NCBI GenBank assembly: GCA_017540945.1
Contig: JAFYAB010000071.1
Span: 1 to 7,740, forward strand
Direction: 5' to 3'
DNA: 7,740 nt
Source: Oscillospiraceae bacterium
GTDB taxonomy: Bacteria; Bacillota_A; Clostridia; Oscillospirales; Oscillospiraceae
The notes beneath the pieces were generated by a model. The model made no database searches and was not told the DNA's origin. It saw nothing but the letters and a program-made list of their open reading frames with translations. Below are positions 1-5,767 of the stretch, piece by piece (the first letter of the stretch is position 1; every line of letters begins with the position of its first letter). A program made the translations under genes and the position numbers.

Positions 1-23
1 GCCCTCCCTGTGGACCGGGGAAA

Positions 24-49
24 GGGCCGATGTGGGCATCGGCCCCTAC
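24..49 (-). repeat. GTAG-plus-hairpin dispersed repeat
   Basis: Bases 24-32 and 37-45 form a perfect 9-bp stem with a 4-nt loop. Read on the minus strand, the hairpin is preceded directly by GTAG (49-46). The same design, GTAG followed by a GC-rich hairpin of different sequence, recurs at about 2594, at about 2751 (minus) and at 5600. No T-run follows, so a terminator role is not supported. It is probably a dispersed non-coding repeat; only the hairpin itself is directly seen. Confidence 0.5.
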
Positions 50-70
50 GGAGCGACTCTGTCGTCGATA

Positions 71-132
71 CCTCCCCTCATCCGGCGCTTCGCGCCACCT
101 TCCCCCCAAGGGGAAGGCATCCCGACAAATCC
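71..132. repeat. Double-hairpin intergenic repeat
   Basis: Two hairpins lie side by side: a 5-bp stem with a TTC loop (84-88 with 92-96) and an 8-bp stem with a CCAA loop (98-105 with 110-117). They are followed by the motif CCCGACAAATCC (121-132), whose reverse complement reappears at 5577-5588 next to another hairpin repeat. Blocks of this type are, from memory, common between genes in Oscillospiraceae genomes. No coding potential is seen. Limits are approximate. Confidence 0.5.
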
Positions 133-143
133 GAATATGACAA

Positions 144-166
144 GCGCGGCCCGTTCCGGGCCGCGC
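144..166 (-). terminator. Possible terminator of the 173-943 gene
   Basis: A 10-bp, all-GC stem (144-153 with 157-166, TTC loop) begins 6 nt past the stop codon of the minus-strand gene. On the minus strand it is followed by TTGTCATATT, a weak T-rich stretch. Position and stem strength fit an intrinsic terminator, but the poor T-tract makes this uncertain. It could also be one more dispersed hairpin. Confidence 0.45.
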
Positions 167-172
167 CTTCCG

Positions 173-943
173 TCAACGCACTTCGGGATAAAACGCCTGG
201 GTCGGGAAATCCACCCGGGCAAAGAGATCGCAGGGCTCGTCGGGGGTCCCCGGGTCGTCGGAGCAGCTGCGGTCCGGCATGGCGCAGGCGGCCGCCGGGA
301 TCAGCAGCTGGGTCCCGCGCTCCATCCGCACGGTGGAGAACTGGCCCAGGCTCACATAGAGCAGACGCCCGCCGTTCAGCACCGGCTCCTCGGGGAAGAG
401 GGCTCGCACAGCCTGGGGGATCTCCGGGGGCGTCTGGCCCGGCCCCTCGCTGCCCTCGCCCACCCGGGAGGAGAGCACCATGGGGTCCACAGCCTCCACC
501 ACGCAGTCGGGGGTGTGGGTCTGATACAGGGCGTCGGGCAGCAGCTCGTTGTCGGCGCTGGAGAAGACCTTCGTTTGGGTCTGGCCGCCGAAGAGTACCA
601 CCCGCTTGCTGAACACCGCCAGCCCTTCCAGGGCAGCGGGCCGGGTCAGGCCGGACATGGCCTCGCCGGTGATCCGGTAGAAGAACGTGAGATCTGCGGT
701 GAAGTGACCGGGCTTGTAGGCGATGGGGGCCACGTCTATGTAGACGTGAAGAAGCTCCGCGCTCCTTGCCCGGGCGTTGACGGCGCTTTCCAGGGAGGCC
801 TGGGAGCTCCCGGTGAGCCAGACCCGCAGATCCTCAATGCAGTCCTTGTCGATGCAGGCATCCTCGATGCGCTTTGTATGGACGCGGATCGGCTCCCGCG
901 CCTCCTGCGCGGGGCGTCCGACGGAATTGATTTGATCCGGCAT
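173..943 (-). CDS. Conserved clostridial protein of unknown function
   Basis: This 256-residue protein has no recognisable enzyme motif, signal peptide or membrane segment. The start at 943 is chosen because AAGGAGGG lies 7-8 nt upstream on the minus strand; an ATG 15 codons earlier (988) has no such site. Its pattern resembles a clostridial family I recall only as hypothetical: a DACIDKDCIEDLRV block (about residues 28-41), a VYIDVAPI...DLTFFYRI block (67-91), FSKRVVLFGG (111-120), VVEAVDPM (148-155), and a C-terminal block LGQF...QLLIPAAAC...C...C...FP (199-247). Cysteines at 30, 35, 147, 220, 227 and 238 cluster at both ends, which could suggest metal binding or disulfide cross-linking. 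It is transcribed divergently from comM with 128 bp between the starts. A spore-surface role is a guess with no direct support here. I am confident it is a real gene and have no confident function for it. Confidence 0.8.
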   Translation of the reverse strand: MPDQINSVGRPAQEAREPIRVHTKRIEDACIDKDCIEDLRVWLTGSSQASLESAVNARARSAELLHVYIDVAPIAYKPGHFTADLTFFYRITGEAMSGLTRPAALEGLAVFSKRVVLFGGQTQTKVFSSADNELLPDALYQTHTPDCVVEAVDPMVLSSRVGEGSEGPGQTPPEIPQAVRALFPEEPVLNGGRLLYVSLGQFSTVRMERGTQLLIPAAACAMPDRSCSDDPGTPDEPCDLFARVDFPTQAFYPEVR

Positions 944-986
944 AGAATTCCCTCCTTGAATCAGAAAGCGATCGGCTTTCATTACC

Positions 987-994
987 ATAATATG
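987..994 (-). promoter_or_regulatory. Possible -10 element for the 173-943 gene
   Basis: On the minus strand the sequence CATATTAT lies about 45 nt before the start codon. It contains TATTAT, a possible sigma-A -10. It also matches the CATA-type -10 shared by several sporulation sigma factors. No convincing -35 element was found at any usual spacing, so the factor cannot be assigned. Confidence 0.25.
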
Positions 995-1016
995 TTAAAA
1001 AATAAGGGATGTGCGC

Positions 1017-1045
1017 TTGTATTTTCCATTCCGATGCGTTACAAT
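1017..1045 (+). promoter_or_regulatory. Sigma-A promoter of comM
   Basis: TTGTAT (1017-1022) and TACAAT (1040-1045) are separated by exactly 17 nt, a near-consensus sigma-A promoter. Transcription would start near 1052. The comM ribosome binding site AAGGGAGG (1057-1064) follows, 7 nt before the ATG, so the leader would be only about 20 nt with no room for a riboswitch. Confidence 0.75.
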
Positions 1046-1071
1046 AACAGAAAAAGAAGGGAGGCCAAACC

Positions 1072-2589
1072 ATGATCAGCCGCCTCAATTCCCTGGGACT
1101 CAACGGCATCGAGGGCTACAAGATCTCGGTGGAGTGCTTCATCTCCAACGGCCTGCCGGGCTTCGAGATCGTGGGCCTGCCCGACGCCTCGGTGAAGGAA
1201 GCCCGGGAGCGGGTCCGGGCCGCGGTGAAGACCTCGGGCTTCAAGTTTCCGCCCTCCCGGATCACGGTAAACCTGGCACCGGCCAATACGAAAAAGAGCG
1301 GCACGGTCTACGACCTGCCGATCCTGCTGGGTATCCTTTCCGCCTTCGGCCAGGTGGGCCTGCCGGACGAGACCCACGCCTTCCTGGGCGAGCTGAGCCT
1401 GGAGGGCAAGCTGCGGCCTGTGCCCGGGGTCCTGCCCATGGCAATCGCCGCGGCCAAATGCGGGATCAAAACCCTCTACGTCCCCATCCAGAACGCCCCC
1501 GAGGCCACCCTGGCCGAGGGGATCACGGTGATCCCGGTTTTTTCCGTCTCCCAGCTCATCGCCCACCTCCGGGGCGGCCCGCAGATCGCGCCCCAGCCCG
1601 TCTGGGTCCAGCAGCCCCGCAAGCGCCCCGTTCCGGACTTCAAGGACGTCATGGGGCAGGAGAACGCCAAGCGGGCCCTGGAGATCGCCGCCGCCGGCGG
1701 CCACAATGTGCTGATGGTGGGGCCCCCGGGTTCCGGCAAATCCATGCTGGCCAAGCGCCTGCCCTCCATCCTGCCGGATATGACCCGTTCCGAAGCCCTG
1801 GAGGTCACCCAAATCCATTCCATTATGGGTCTGGTGGACCCGGAGAGTCCCCTGGTGACGGTCCGGCCCTTCCGCAGCCCCCACCACACGGTGACGCCTC
1901 CCGGCTTAGTCGGCGGCGGCTCCGTGCCCAAGCCCGGGGAGATCTCCCTGGCCCACCGGGGCGTCCTGTTCCTGGACGAGCTGCCGGAATTCCGAAAGGA
2001 GACCATGGAGGTCATGCGCCAGCCCCTGGAGGACGGCGTCGTCACCATCACCCGGGCCTCCGCCACTGAGACCTATCCCTGCCAGTTCATGCTGGTCTGC
2101 GCCATGAACCCCTGTCGCTGCGGCTGGTACGGAGACCCCTCGGGCCGCTGTACCTGCTCGGAGCGCTCGGTCCAGGACTATGTGGGCCGCATTTCCGGCC
2201 CCCTGCTGGACCGCATCGACATCATCATCGAGGTCCCCGCCGTCAGCTTCGAGGAGCTGGTGGAACGGAAGGAGGGGGAGCCCTCCGCCGCCATCAAGGA
2301 GCGGGTCAACGCGGCCCGGGCCATCCAGCACCGGCGCTTCGCCGGGACTCCGACGAATTCCAACGCCCGTATGAGCCCGGAGCAGCTCCATCAGATCTGC
2401 ACCCTCAGCGACGACTGCGCGGCTCTCATGGAGGAGGCCTTCGACAGCATGGGCCTCACCGCCCGGAGCTACGACCGGATTTTGAAGGTGGCCCGCACCA
2501 TCGCGGATCTGGAGGGCGCCGCGGAGATCGGCGTCGCCCATATCGCGGAGGCCATCCAATATCGAACCTACAAGATAGGCCGCCAATAA
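1072..2589 (+). CDS. comM: YifB/ComM family Mg-chelatase-like AAA+ ATPase
   Basis: This 505-residue protein is full length for the YifB/ComM family. The first ~165 residues form the ChlI-type N-terminal domain. The AAA+ core follows, with Walker A GPPGSGKS (217-224), Walker B VLFLDEL (298-304) and LLDRIDI (378-384), which usually carries an arginine near the ATP site. The family's Cys cluster NPCRCGWYGDPSGRCTC (346-362; Cys 348, 350, 360, 362) and C-terminal RSYDRILKVARTIADL (466-481) are present. Known biology: ComM of Vibrio and Haemophilus is a hexameric helicase that drives branch migration when transformed DNA integrates. In Firmicutes the role is less certain. All key residues look intact, so it should be active. 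It has its own sigma-A promoter and strong RBS. Its 3' end is followed at once by an inverted-repeat element. Family assignment is firm; the role in transformation is inference. Confidence 0.95.
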   Translation: MISRLNSLGLNGIEGYKISVECFISNGLPGFEIVGLPDASVKEARERVRAAVKTSGFKFPPSRITVNLAPANTKKSGTVYDLPILLGILSAFGQVGLPDETHAFLGELSLEGKLRPVPGVLPMAIAAAKCGIKTLYVPIQNAPEATLAEGITVIPVFSVSQLIAHLRGGPQIAPQPVWVQQPRKRPVPDFKDVMGQENAKRALEIAAAGGHNVLMVGPPGSGKSMLAKRLPSILPDMTRSEALEVTQIHSIMGLVDPESPLVTVRPFRSPHHTVTPPGLVGGGSVPKPGEISLAHRGVLFLDELPEFRKETMEVMRQPLEDGVVTITRASATETYPCQFMLVCAMNPCRCGWYGDPSGRCTCSERSVQDYVGRISGPLLDRIDIIIEVPAVSFEELVERKEGEPSAAIKERVNAARAIQHRRFAGTPTNSNARMSPEQLHQICTLSDDCAALMEEAFDSMGLTARSYDRILKVARTIADLEGAAEIGVAHIAEAIQYRTYKIGRQ

Positions 2590-2591
2590 TA

Positions 2592-2753
2592 ATGTAGCGC
2601 GGGCAATCTGCCCGCCAGAGCTCCCGCACGGGATCCGCAGCGAAAAACGGTCATCCCGTAACGATCCCGCATACGCAGCACGAACCGGCCTGCGATTGTG
2701 CGCTTTCGGCTGCGAATCGTTCCGTTTTTGCGGGCAGATTGCCCGCGCTACAT
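2592..2753. repeat. 162-bp element with 24-bp perfect inverted ends
   Basis: Bases 2592-2615 and 2730-2753 are perfect inverted repeats, starting 3 nt after the comM stop codon. Each end is itself a hairpin (7-bp stem GCGGGCA/TGCCCGC, 3-nt loop) preceded by GTAG, so the element has two levels of symmetry. The ~114-bp centre shows little coding sense and weak internal symmetry (GAAAAACGG on the left, CCGTTTTTG on the right). This resembles a MITE or paired REP element, with no transposase. I see no clear target duplication. It separates comM from thiI and could fold into a long stem on the transcript. Confidence 0.7.
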
Positions 2754-2774
2754 CCAGAATCGAAGGTGAATTCC

Positions 2775-3953
2775 ATGAACGAAATCTTTCTGTTAAAGTT
2801 AGGCGAAATCGTCCTGAAGGGCGCGAACAAGAAGATGTTCGAAAACAAGCTGCGCACCAACGTGGCCCGGCGGATGCGGCCCTTCGGGGACTTCAAGGTC
2901 TCCATCCTCCAGTCCACGGTCTATGTGGAGCCGGAGAACGAGCTCTGCGACCTGGACGGAGCCTGGGACGCCTGCCATACCATCTTCGGCGCCATCTCCC
3001 TCTGCCGCTGCCGTCCCTGCGAGAAGAACGAGGACGCGATCTTTGAGGCCGTGGTGAACTACCTGGGCGACGACCTGGCCGCCGCCAAGTCCTTCAAGGT
3101 GGAGTCCAAACGCTCCGATAAGCGCTTTCCCCTGAACTCCATCCAGCTCTCCCAGGCCATCGGCGGCCGTCTGGCCGAGGCCTATCCCCAGGTGGCGGTG
3201 GACGTCCACCACCCGGACTACACCGTCTACGTGGAGGTCCGGGACTTCGCGGCCTACGTCCACGGCCCGGCGGAGCCCGGGGCCGGCGGTCTGCCCACCG
3301 GCGTGGGCGGCCGGGCGGCGGTGCTGCTCTCCGGCGGGATCGACTCCCCCGTGGCGGGCTACATGATCGCCAAGCGGGGCGTGGAGCTGGAGTGCATCCA
3401 CTTCTTCTCCTACCCCTACACCTCCGAGCTGGCCAAGGATAAGGTCCTGGAGCTGGCCCGCCGCATGGCCCGCTACTGCGGACGCATGACCGTGGACGTG
3501 GTGGGCTTCACGGAGATCCAGGAGGCCATCCGGGACAATTGCCCCGAGGAATACTTCACCATCATCATGCGTAGATTCATGATGCGGATCGCGGAGCGGA
3601 TCGCCCGGGACCACGGCTGCGAGTGCCTGGTCACCGGCGAGAATCTGGGCCAGGTGGCCTCCCAGACCATGCAGGCCATGGCCGTGACCCACGCCGTGGT
3701 GGATCTGCCCGTGTTCCATCCCCTCATCGGCATGGACAAGGAGGAGATCGTCACCATCGCCCGGAGGATCGACACCCTGGACACCTCGATCCTGCCCTAT
3801 GAGGACTGCTGCACGGTCTTCACCCCCAAGCATCCCAAGACCAAGCCCAAGCTGGCCGAGGCGGAGCGCGTCGAAGCCAAGCTGGACGTGGAGGGCCTGA
3901 TCGCCCGGGCCATCGAGAATACGGAGCTGGTCAAGGTGCGGTATCAGGGATGA
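2775..3953 (+). CDS. thiI: tRNA 4-thiouridine synthase ThiI
   Basis: This 392-residue protein transfers sulfur to uridine 8 of tRNA after ATP-dependent adenylation; in some bacteria ThiI also supplies sulfur for the thiamine thiazole ring. The first ~165 residues fit the N-terminal ferredoxin-like and THUMP tRNA-binding domains (opening EIFLLKLGEIVLKGANKKMF). The PP-loop ATP site is LLSGGIDSPVA (184-194), followed by GENLGQVASQT (288-298) and PYEDCCTVFTPKHP (341-354), where Cys345/346 are the likely sulfur-handling residues. It ends at ~390 residues with no rhodanese domain, as is usual in Firmicutes and unlike E. coli. The start at 2775 has GAAGGTG just upstream; a start 12 codons earlier would lie inside the inverted-repeat element. 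No cysteine desulfurase is adjacent in this window, so its sulfur donor is encoded elsewhere. Confidence 0.95.
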   Translation: MNEIFLLKLGEIVLKGANKKMFENKLRTNVARRMRPFGDFKVSILQSTVYVEPENELCDLDGAWDACHTIFGAISLCRCRPCEKNEDAIFEAVVNYLGDDLAAAKSFKVESKRSDKRFPLNSIQLSQAIGGRLAEAYPQVAVDVHHPDYTVYVEVRDFAAYVHGPAEPGAGGLPTGVGGRAAVLLSGGIDSPVAGYMIAKRGVELECIHFFSYPYTSELAKDKVLELARRMARYCGRMTVDVVGFTEIQEAIRDNCPEEYFTIIMRRFMMRIAERIARDHGCECLVTGENLGQVASQTMQAMAVTHAVVDLPVFHPLIGMDKEEIVTIARRIDTLDTSILPYEDCCTVFTPKHPKTKPKLAEAERVEAKLDVEGLIARAIENTELVKVRYQG

Positions 3954-3954
3954 C

Positions 3955-4017
3955 TGACAATCGGCAACGGGCAATAGGAGAACGAAATACGAAAAACAGA
4001 GAACGAAAATAAGGAGA
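3955..4017 (+). repeat. Degenerate 7-nt tandem array before the SF0329-like gene
   Basis: The 63 bases read in register as nine heptamers: TGACAAT, CGGCAAC, GGGCAAT, AGGAGAA, CGAAATA, CGAAAAA, CAGAGAA, CGAAAAT, AAGGAGA. Neighbouring units resemble each other, and their character shifts from GGCAA-type to CGAAA-type. The array starts just after the thiI stop codon, and its last unit supplies the ribosome binding site AAGGAG for the next gene. No convincing promoter is seen. It resembles heptameric short tandem repeats described in other bacteria. Confidence 0.55.
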
Positions 4018-4021
4018 AAAC

Positions 4022-4552
4022 ATGGATTACCATTTCAAATCCTGGAGTGGGCTGAACAAACAGCTTTCCGTGTTTCTGTGCGACTCCCTGCGAGAGCGAA
4101 TCACATATTTCCTTACATTTTATCATGAGGCGCACAGCTCCTATGGCAGAGCGGCGATCCGTCTGGATGGACGGGAGTTGGTTTCCTTTTCGTGGATTGA
4201 GATGTTCCGACAGGAATACGACGCTTCCACGCTGTACGAGCAAACAGGACATTACGAAGCTCGGCCCCCGGAGTTGAAGGAGAAATGGGATCAAAATTGC
4301 ACGTATTGCAATTATGATTTTCTGAATGCCGCACTGGCATTTTTGAATCAGCCCGTGACGGACTCGCTCATGAGCGAGGACTATATCCAAAAAATATTTG
4401 CCGTTATGGACCGCCGCGTCGGCAAGCGCAGTCTGCAAAGGCTCTATAAAGCAAGCGAGTGGAAGAATTATCCCGCGTGGGTCCAGCAGTTTTTTGCGCT
4501 GCGTTTTAACTGTGAAGGCATCGGAGCAAAGACTCTGATCACAAAACGATAA
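4022..4552 (+). CDS. SF0329-family-like protein, function unknown
   Basis: This 176-residue soluble protein resembles, from memory, the SF0329 family of uncharacterised proteins: an N-terminal WSGLNKQLSVFLC (8-20), then a GRAAIRLDGRELVSFSW block (42-58). The centre is charged and aromatic-rich, with Cys residues in CTYCNYDF (93-100). No catalytic motif, signal peptide or membrane segment is seen. AAGGAG lies 5 nt before the ATG. Base composition is clearly unlike its neighbours: about 45-48% GC by eye against about 65%, with many AT-ending codons (TTT, AAA, GAA, ATT). That suggests later acquisition or weak codon selection. It sits 68 nt after thiI and 19 nt before pncC, so it is probably co-transcribed with pncC. 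The family match is moderate and the function is unknown. Confidence 0.75.
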   Translation: MDYHFKSWSGLNKQLSVFLCDSLRERITYFLTFYHEAHSSYGRAAIRLDGRELVSFSWIEMFRQEYDASTLYEQTGHYEARPPELKEKWDQNCTYCNYDFLNAALAFLNQPVTDSLMSEDYIQKIFAVMDRRVGKRSLQRLYKASEWKNYPAWVQQFFALRFNCEGIGAKTLITKR

Positions 4553-4571
4553 GCAGAAAGGAAAAGAACAC

Positions 4572-5063
4572 ATGATCGTACCACAGAGCGGGATCACCCA
4601 AATCGAGGTGCTGGTTCAAATTTTGAAAGACAAGCAGAAGACCATCGCCACCGCCGAGTCCTGCACCGGCGGGCTGCTGGGGAAGTCCATCACCGACGTT
4701 TCCGGCAGCTCCGCGGTCTATCCCGGCGGCGTGATTTCCTACTGCAACCGGGTCAAGCATGAGCTTCTGGGGGTGGAGCAGGAGCTGCTGGACACCCTGG
4801 GGCCCGTCTCCATGGCGGTGGCCCACCAGATGGCTGCGGGGGTCCGCCGGACCGTCGGCGCAGACCTGGGCGTGGGGATCACCGGCATCGCCGGGCCCAA
4901 CTCCGACGAGACGGGCAGGCCTGTCGGGCTGGTCTACATCGGCGCCACTGACGGGATCATGACCCTGGTGCGGGAGTATCGCTTCGACGGCGACCGGGCT
5001 GCCATCCGTGCCCAGGCCGCCGAGGCTGCGGCGGAGCTGGCGCTGAAATTAATTGAAAATTGA
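4572..5063 (+). CDS. pncC: Nicotinamide-nucleotide amidase PncC (CinA C-terminal domain)
   Basis: This 163-residue protein is the stand-alone form of the CinA C-terminal domain, which deamidates NMN to nicotinate mononucleotide and so recycles NMN (for example from bacterial DNA ligase) into NAD. The signature TAESCTGG (27-34) carries the nucleophilic Ser30. SGSSAVYPGGVISYCNRVK (44-62) and GVGITGIAGP (100-109) complete the active-site motifs. The N-terminal COG1058 domain of full CinA is absent. AAAGGA lies 9 nt upstream of the ATG. The last codons and the stop fall within a 7-nt AT-rich repeat array, so the final residues LIEN may derive from repeat sequence. Codon use returns to the GC-rich style after the first ~20 residues, which are AT-richer. 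It probably shares a transcript with the gene before it. Confidence 0.93.
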   Translation: MIVPQSGITQIEVLVQILKDKQKTIATAESCTGGLLGKSITDVSGSSAVYPGGVISYCNRVKHELLGVEQELLDTLGPVSMAVAHQMAAGVRRTVGADLGVGITGIAGPNSDETGRPVGLVYIGATDGIMTLVREYRFDGDRAAIRAQAAEAAAELALKLIEN

Positions 5064-5085
5064 GAATTATGAATTAAGAATTATC
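5051..5085 (+). repeat. Degenerate AT-rich 7-nt tandem array
   Basis: Five heptamers lie in exact register: AATTGAA, AATTGAG, AATTATG, AATTAAG, AATTATC. The array overlaps the last pncC codons and provides its TGA stop. The final unit abuts the palindrome that begins at 5086, so the two probably form one composite element. TTGAAA and TAAGAA within it could act as a weak promoter, but the match is poor. Confidence 0.6.
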
Positions 5086-5129
5086 AGCAGAACACACAAA
5101 AAATGCGAGCATTTTTTGTGTGTTCTGCT
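5086..5129. repeat. 21-bp perfect palindrome between pncC and the VanZ gene
   Basis: Bases 5086-5106 and 5109-5129 are perfectly complementary, with only GA between them (in RNA, probably a 20-bp stem with a CGAG tetraloop). The arms hold an A-run on the left and a T-run on the right around an ATGC/GCAT core. As a terminator it is atypical: the T-run is inside the stem and none follows it. It ends 8 nt before the VanZ ribosome binding site, so it could act as a partial terminator, an RNA-processing site or simply a dispersed repeat. Confidence 0.7.
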
Positions 5130-5149
5130 AAATCCGAAGGGAGAGGAGC

Positions 5150-5572
5150 ATGAAAAAGGTTTGGCTGCTGCGCGTTTTAGCAGGAATATGGCTCGCCGTC
5201 CTCCTCCGGATCACCGTATTCCGGAACGGCTGCTTCTCCCACGGGCTCTTTTCCGGGCGGATCGAGTGGGACGCCTTCGCCTACTACAGTAAGCTGTTCC
5301 GGGCCGGATATTGGCGCTATTTCCTCTATCTCTTTGGGGGCAATTTGATTTGGTTTGCTCCCGCCGGCGTTTTGGTCCGGCTCCGGGGCGGGCGGCTCTG
5401 GCAGGCGGCCCTGGCGGGCTTTGGCCTCTCCTTCTTGGTGGAGAGCCTGCAATTCATCCTGGGCTCCGGTGTTTCGGAGCTGGACGATCTGATCCTGAAC
5501 ACCTGCGGCGCTTTGCTCGGTTCTCTCGGCACAGCCCTGTTTCTGCGCGTTTTCCGCAAAACGGCGAAGTAA
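5150..5572 (+). CDS. VanZ-family small membrane protein
   Basis: This 140-residue protein has the VanZ-family layout of about four membrane helices: residues 5-24, about 55-77, about 84-104 and about 116-134. Family landmarks are RITVFR (20-25), GGNLIWFAPAGVL (63-75), SFLVESLQ (94-101) and SELDDLILNTCGALLG (109-124). The name comes from VanZ of the enterococcal vanA cluster, which gives low-level teicoplanin resistance. Most genomic homologues stand alone with no proven role, and no van genes lie nearby. AAGGGAG (5137-5143) is 6 nt before the ATG. The protein lacks extra domains and is near minimum length for the family. The gene has no obvious promoter of its own; the preceding array and palindrome separate it from pncC. 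Its stop codon overlaps the next repeat. Confidence 0.88.
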   Translation: MKKVWLLRVLAGIWLAVLLRITVFRNGCFSHGLFSGRIEWDAFAYYSKLFRAGYWRYFLYLFGGNLIWFAPAGVLVRLRGGRLWQAALAGFGLSFLVESLQFILGSGVSELDDLILNTCGALLGSLGTALFLRVFRKTAK

Positions 5573-5655
5573 ATCGGGATTTGTCGGGGTCAAACGCCTG
5601 TAGTGGCCGCGCACCTGCGCGGCCACTACGGAATCATCCTTACAACTCCCGATTT
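5571..5655. repeat. 85-bp repeat: 9-bp inverted ends around a 14-bp palindrome
   Basis: AAATCGGGA (5571-5579) and TCCCGATTT (5647-5655) are exact inverted ends. Between them is a perfect 14-bp palindrome with a 2-nt CC centre (5600-5613 with 5616-5629), starting with GTAG. The left part also contains GGATTTGTCGGG (5577-5588), the reverse complement of 121-132. The left end overlaps the VanZ stop codon. There is no T-run, so a terminator is unlikely. It resembles a small MITE-like or REP-like element. Confidence 0.55.
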
Positions 5656-5689
5656 GCACTCCAAATTGCTCAAAAAAACGATTTTCCTA

Positions 5690-5718
5690 TTGACAAAAAA
5701 CCACAAAATATAGATAAT
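5690..5718 (+). promoter_or_regulatory. Strong sigma-A promoter of the 5768-7394 unit
   Basis: A perfect -35 TTGACA (5690-5695) and GATAAT (5713-5718, five of six matches) are separated by exactly 17 nt, in AT-rich sequence. Transcription should start near 5725, giving a leader of about 43 nt. The ribosome binding site AAGGGAGG (5753-5760) lies 7 nt before the ATG. This is the strongest promoter in the window and predicts high constitutive expression. Confidence 0.85.
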
Positions 5719-5767
5719 AGAAGACAGCAAATCCCCAATATTTCGAGAAAGAAAGGGAGGAATCTCT

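Noticed and set aside
10..1075. Plus-strand open frames across the first kilobase
   Set aside because: They run opposite the 173-943 gene, which has a strong RBS and family-like blocks, and they cross the comM promoter.
1039..1887. Minus-strand open frame of 282 codons opposite comM
   Set aside because: It is antisense to the conserved comM, has a biased Gly/His/Asp composition and no RBS; it is a by-product of GC-rich codon use.
2590..2774. Possible TPP or other riboswitch before thiI
   Set aside because: The gap is almost wholly taken by the inverted-repeat element and no TPP (THI box) core sequence is visible.
2799..3974. Minus-strand open frame of 391 codons opposite thiI
   Set aside because: It is antisense to all ThiI motifs and low-complexity in Gly, His and Asp.
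3955..4017. CRISPR-like repeats
   Set aside because: Units are 7 nt, contiguous and degenerate; there are no spacers and no cas genes.
4022..5063. Toxin-antitoxin or defence pair made of the SF0329-like gene and pncC
   Set aside because: PncC is a housekeeping NMN amidase with intact motifs, and the partner shows no toxin or nuclease motif; proximity alone is not enough.
5150..5572. Glycopeptide resistance cluster
   Set aside because: Only a VanZ-family gene is present; no vanH, vanA, vanX, vanR or vanS genes are nearby, and solo VanZ homologues are common.
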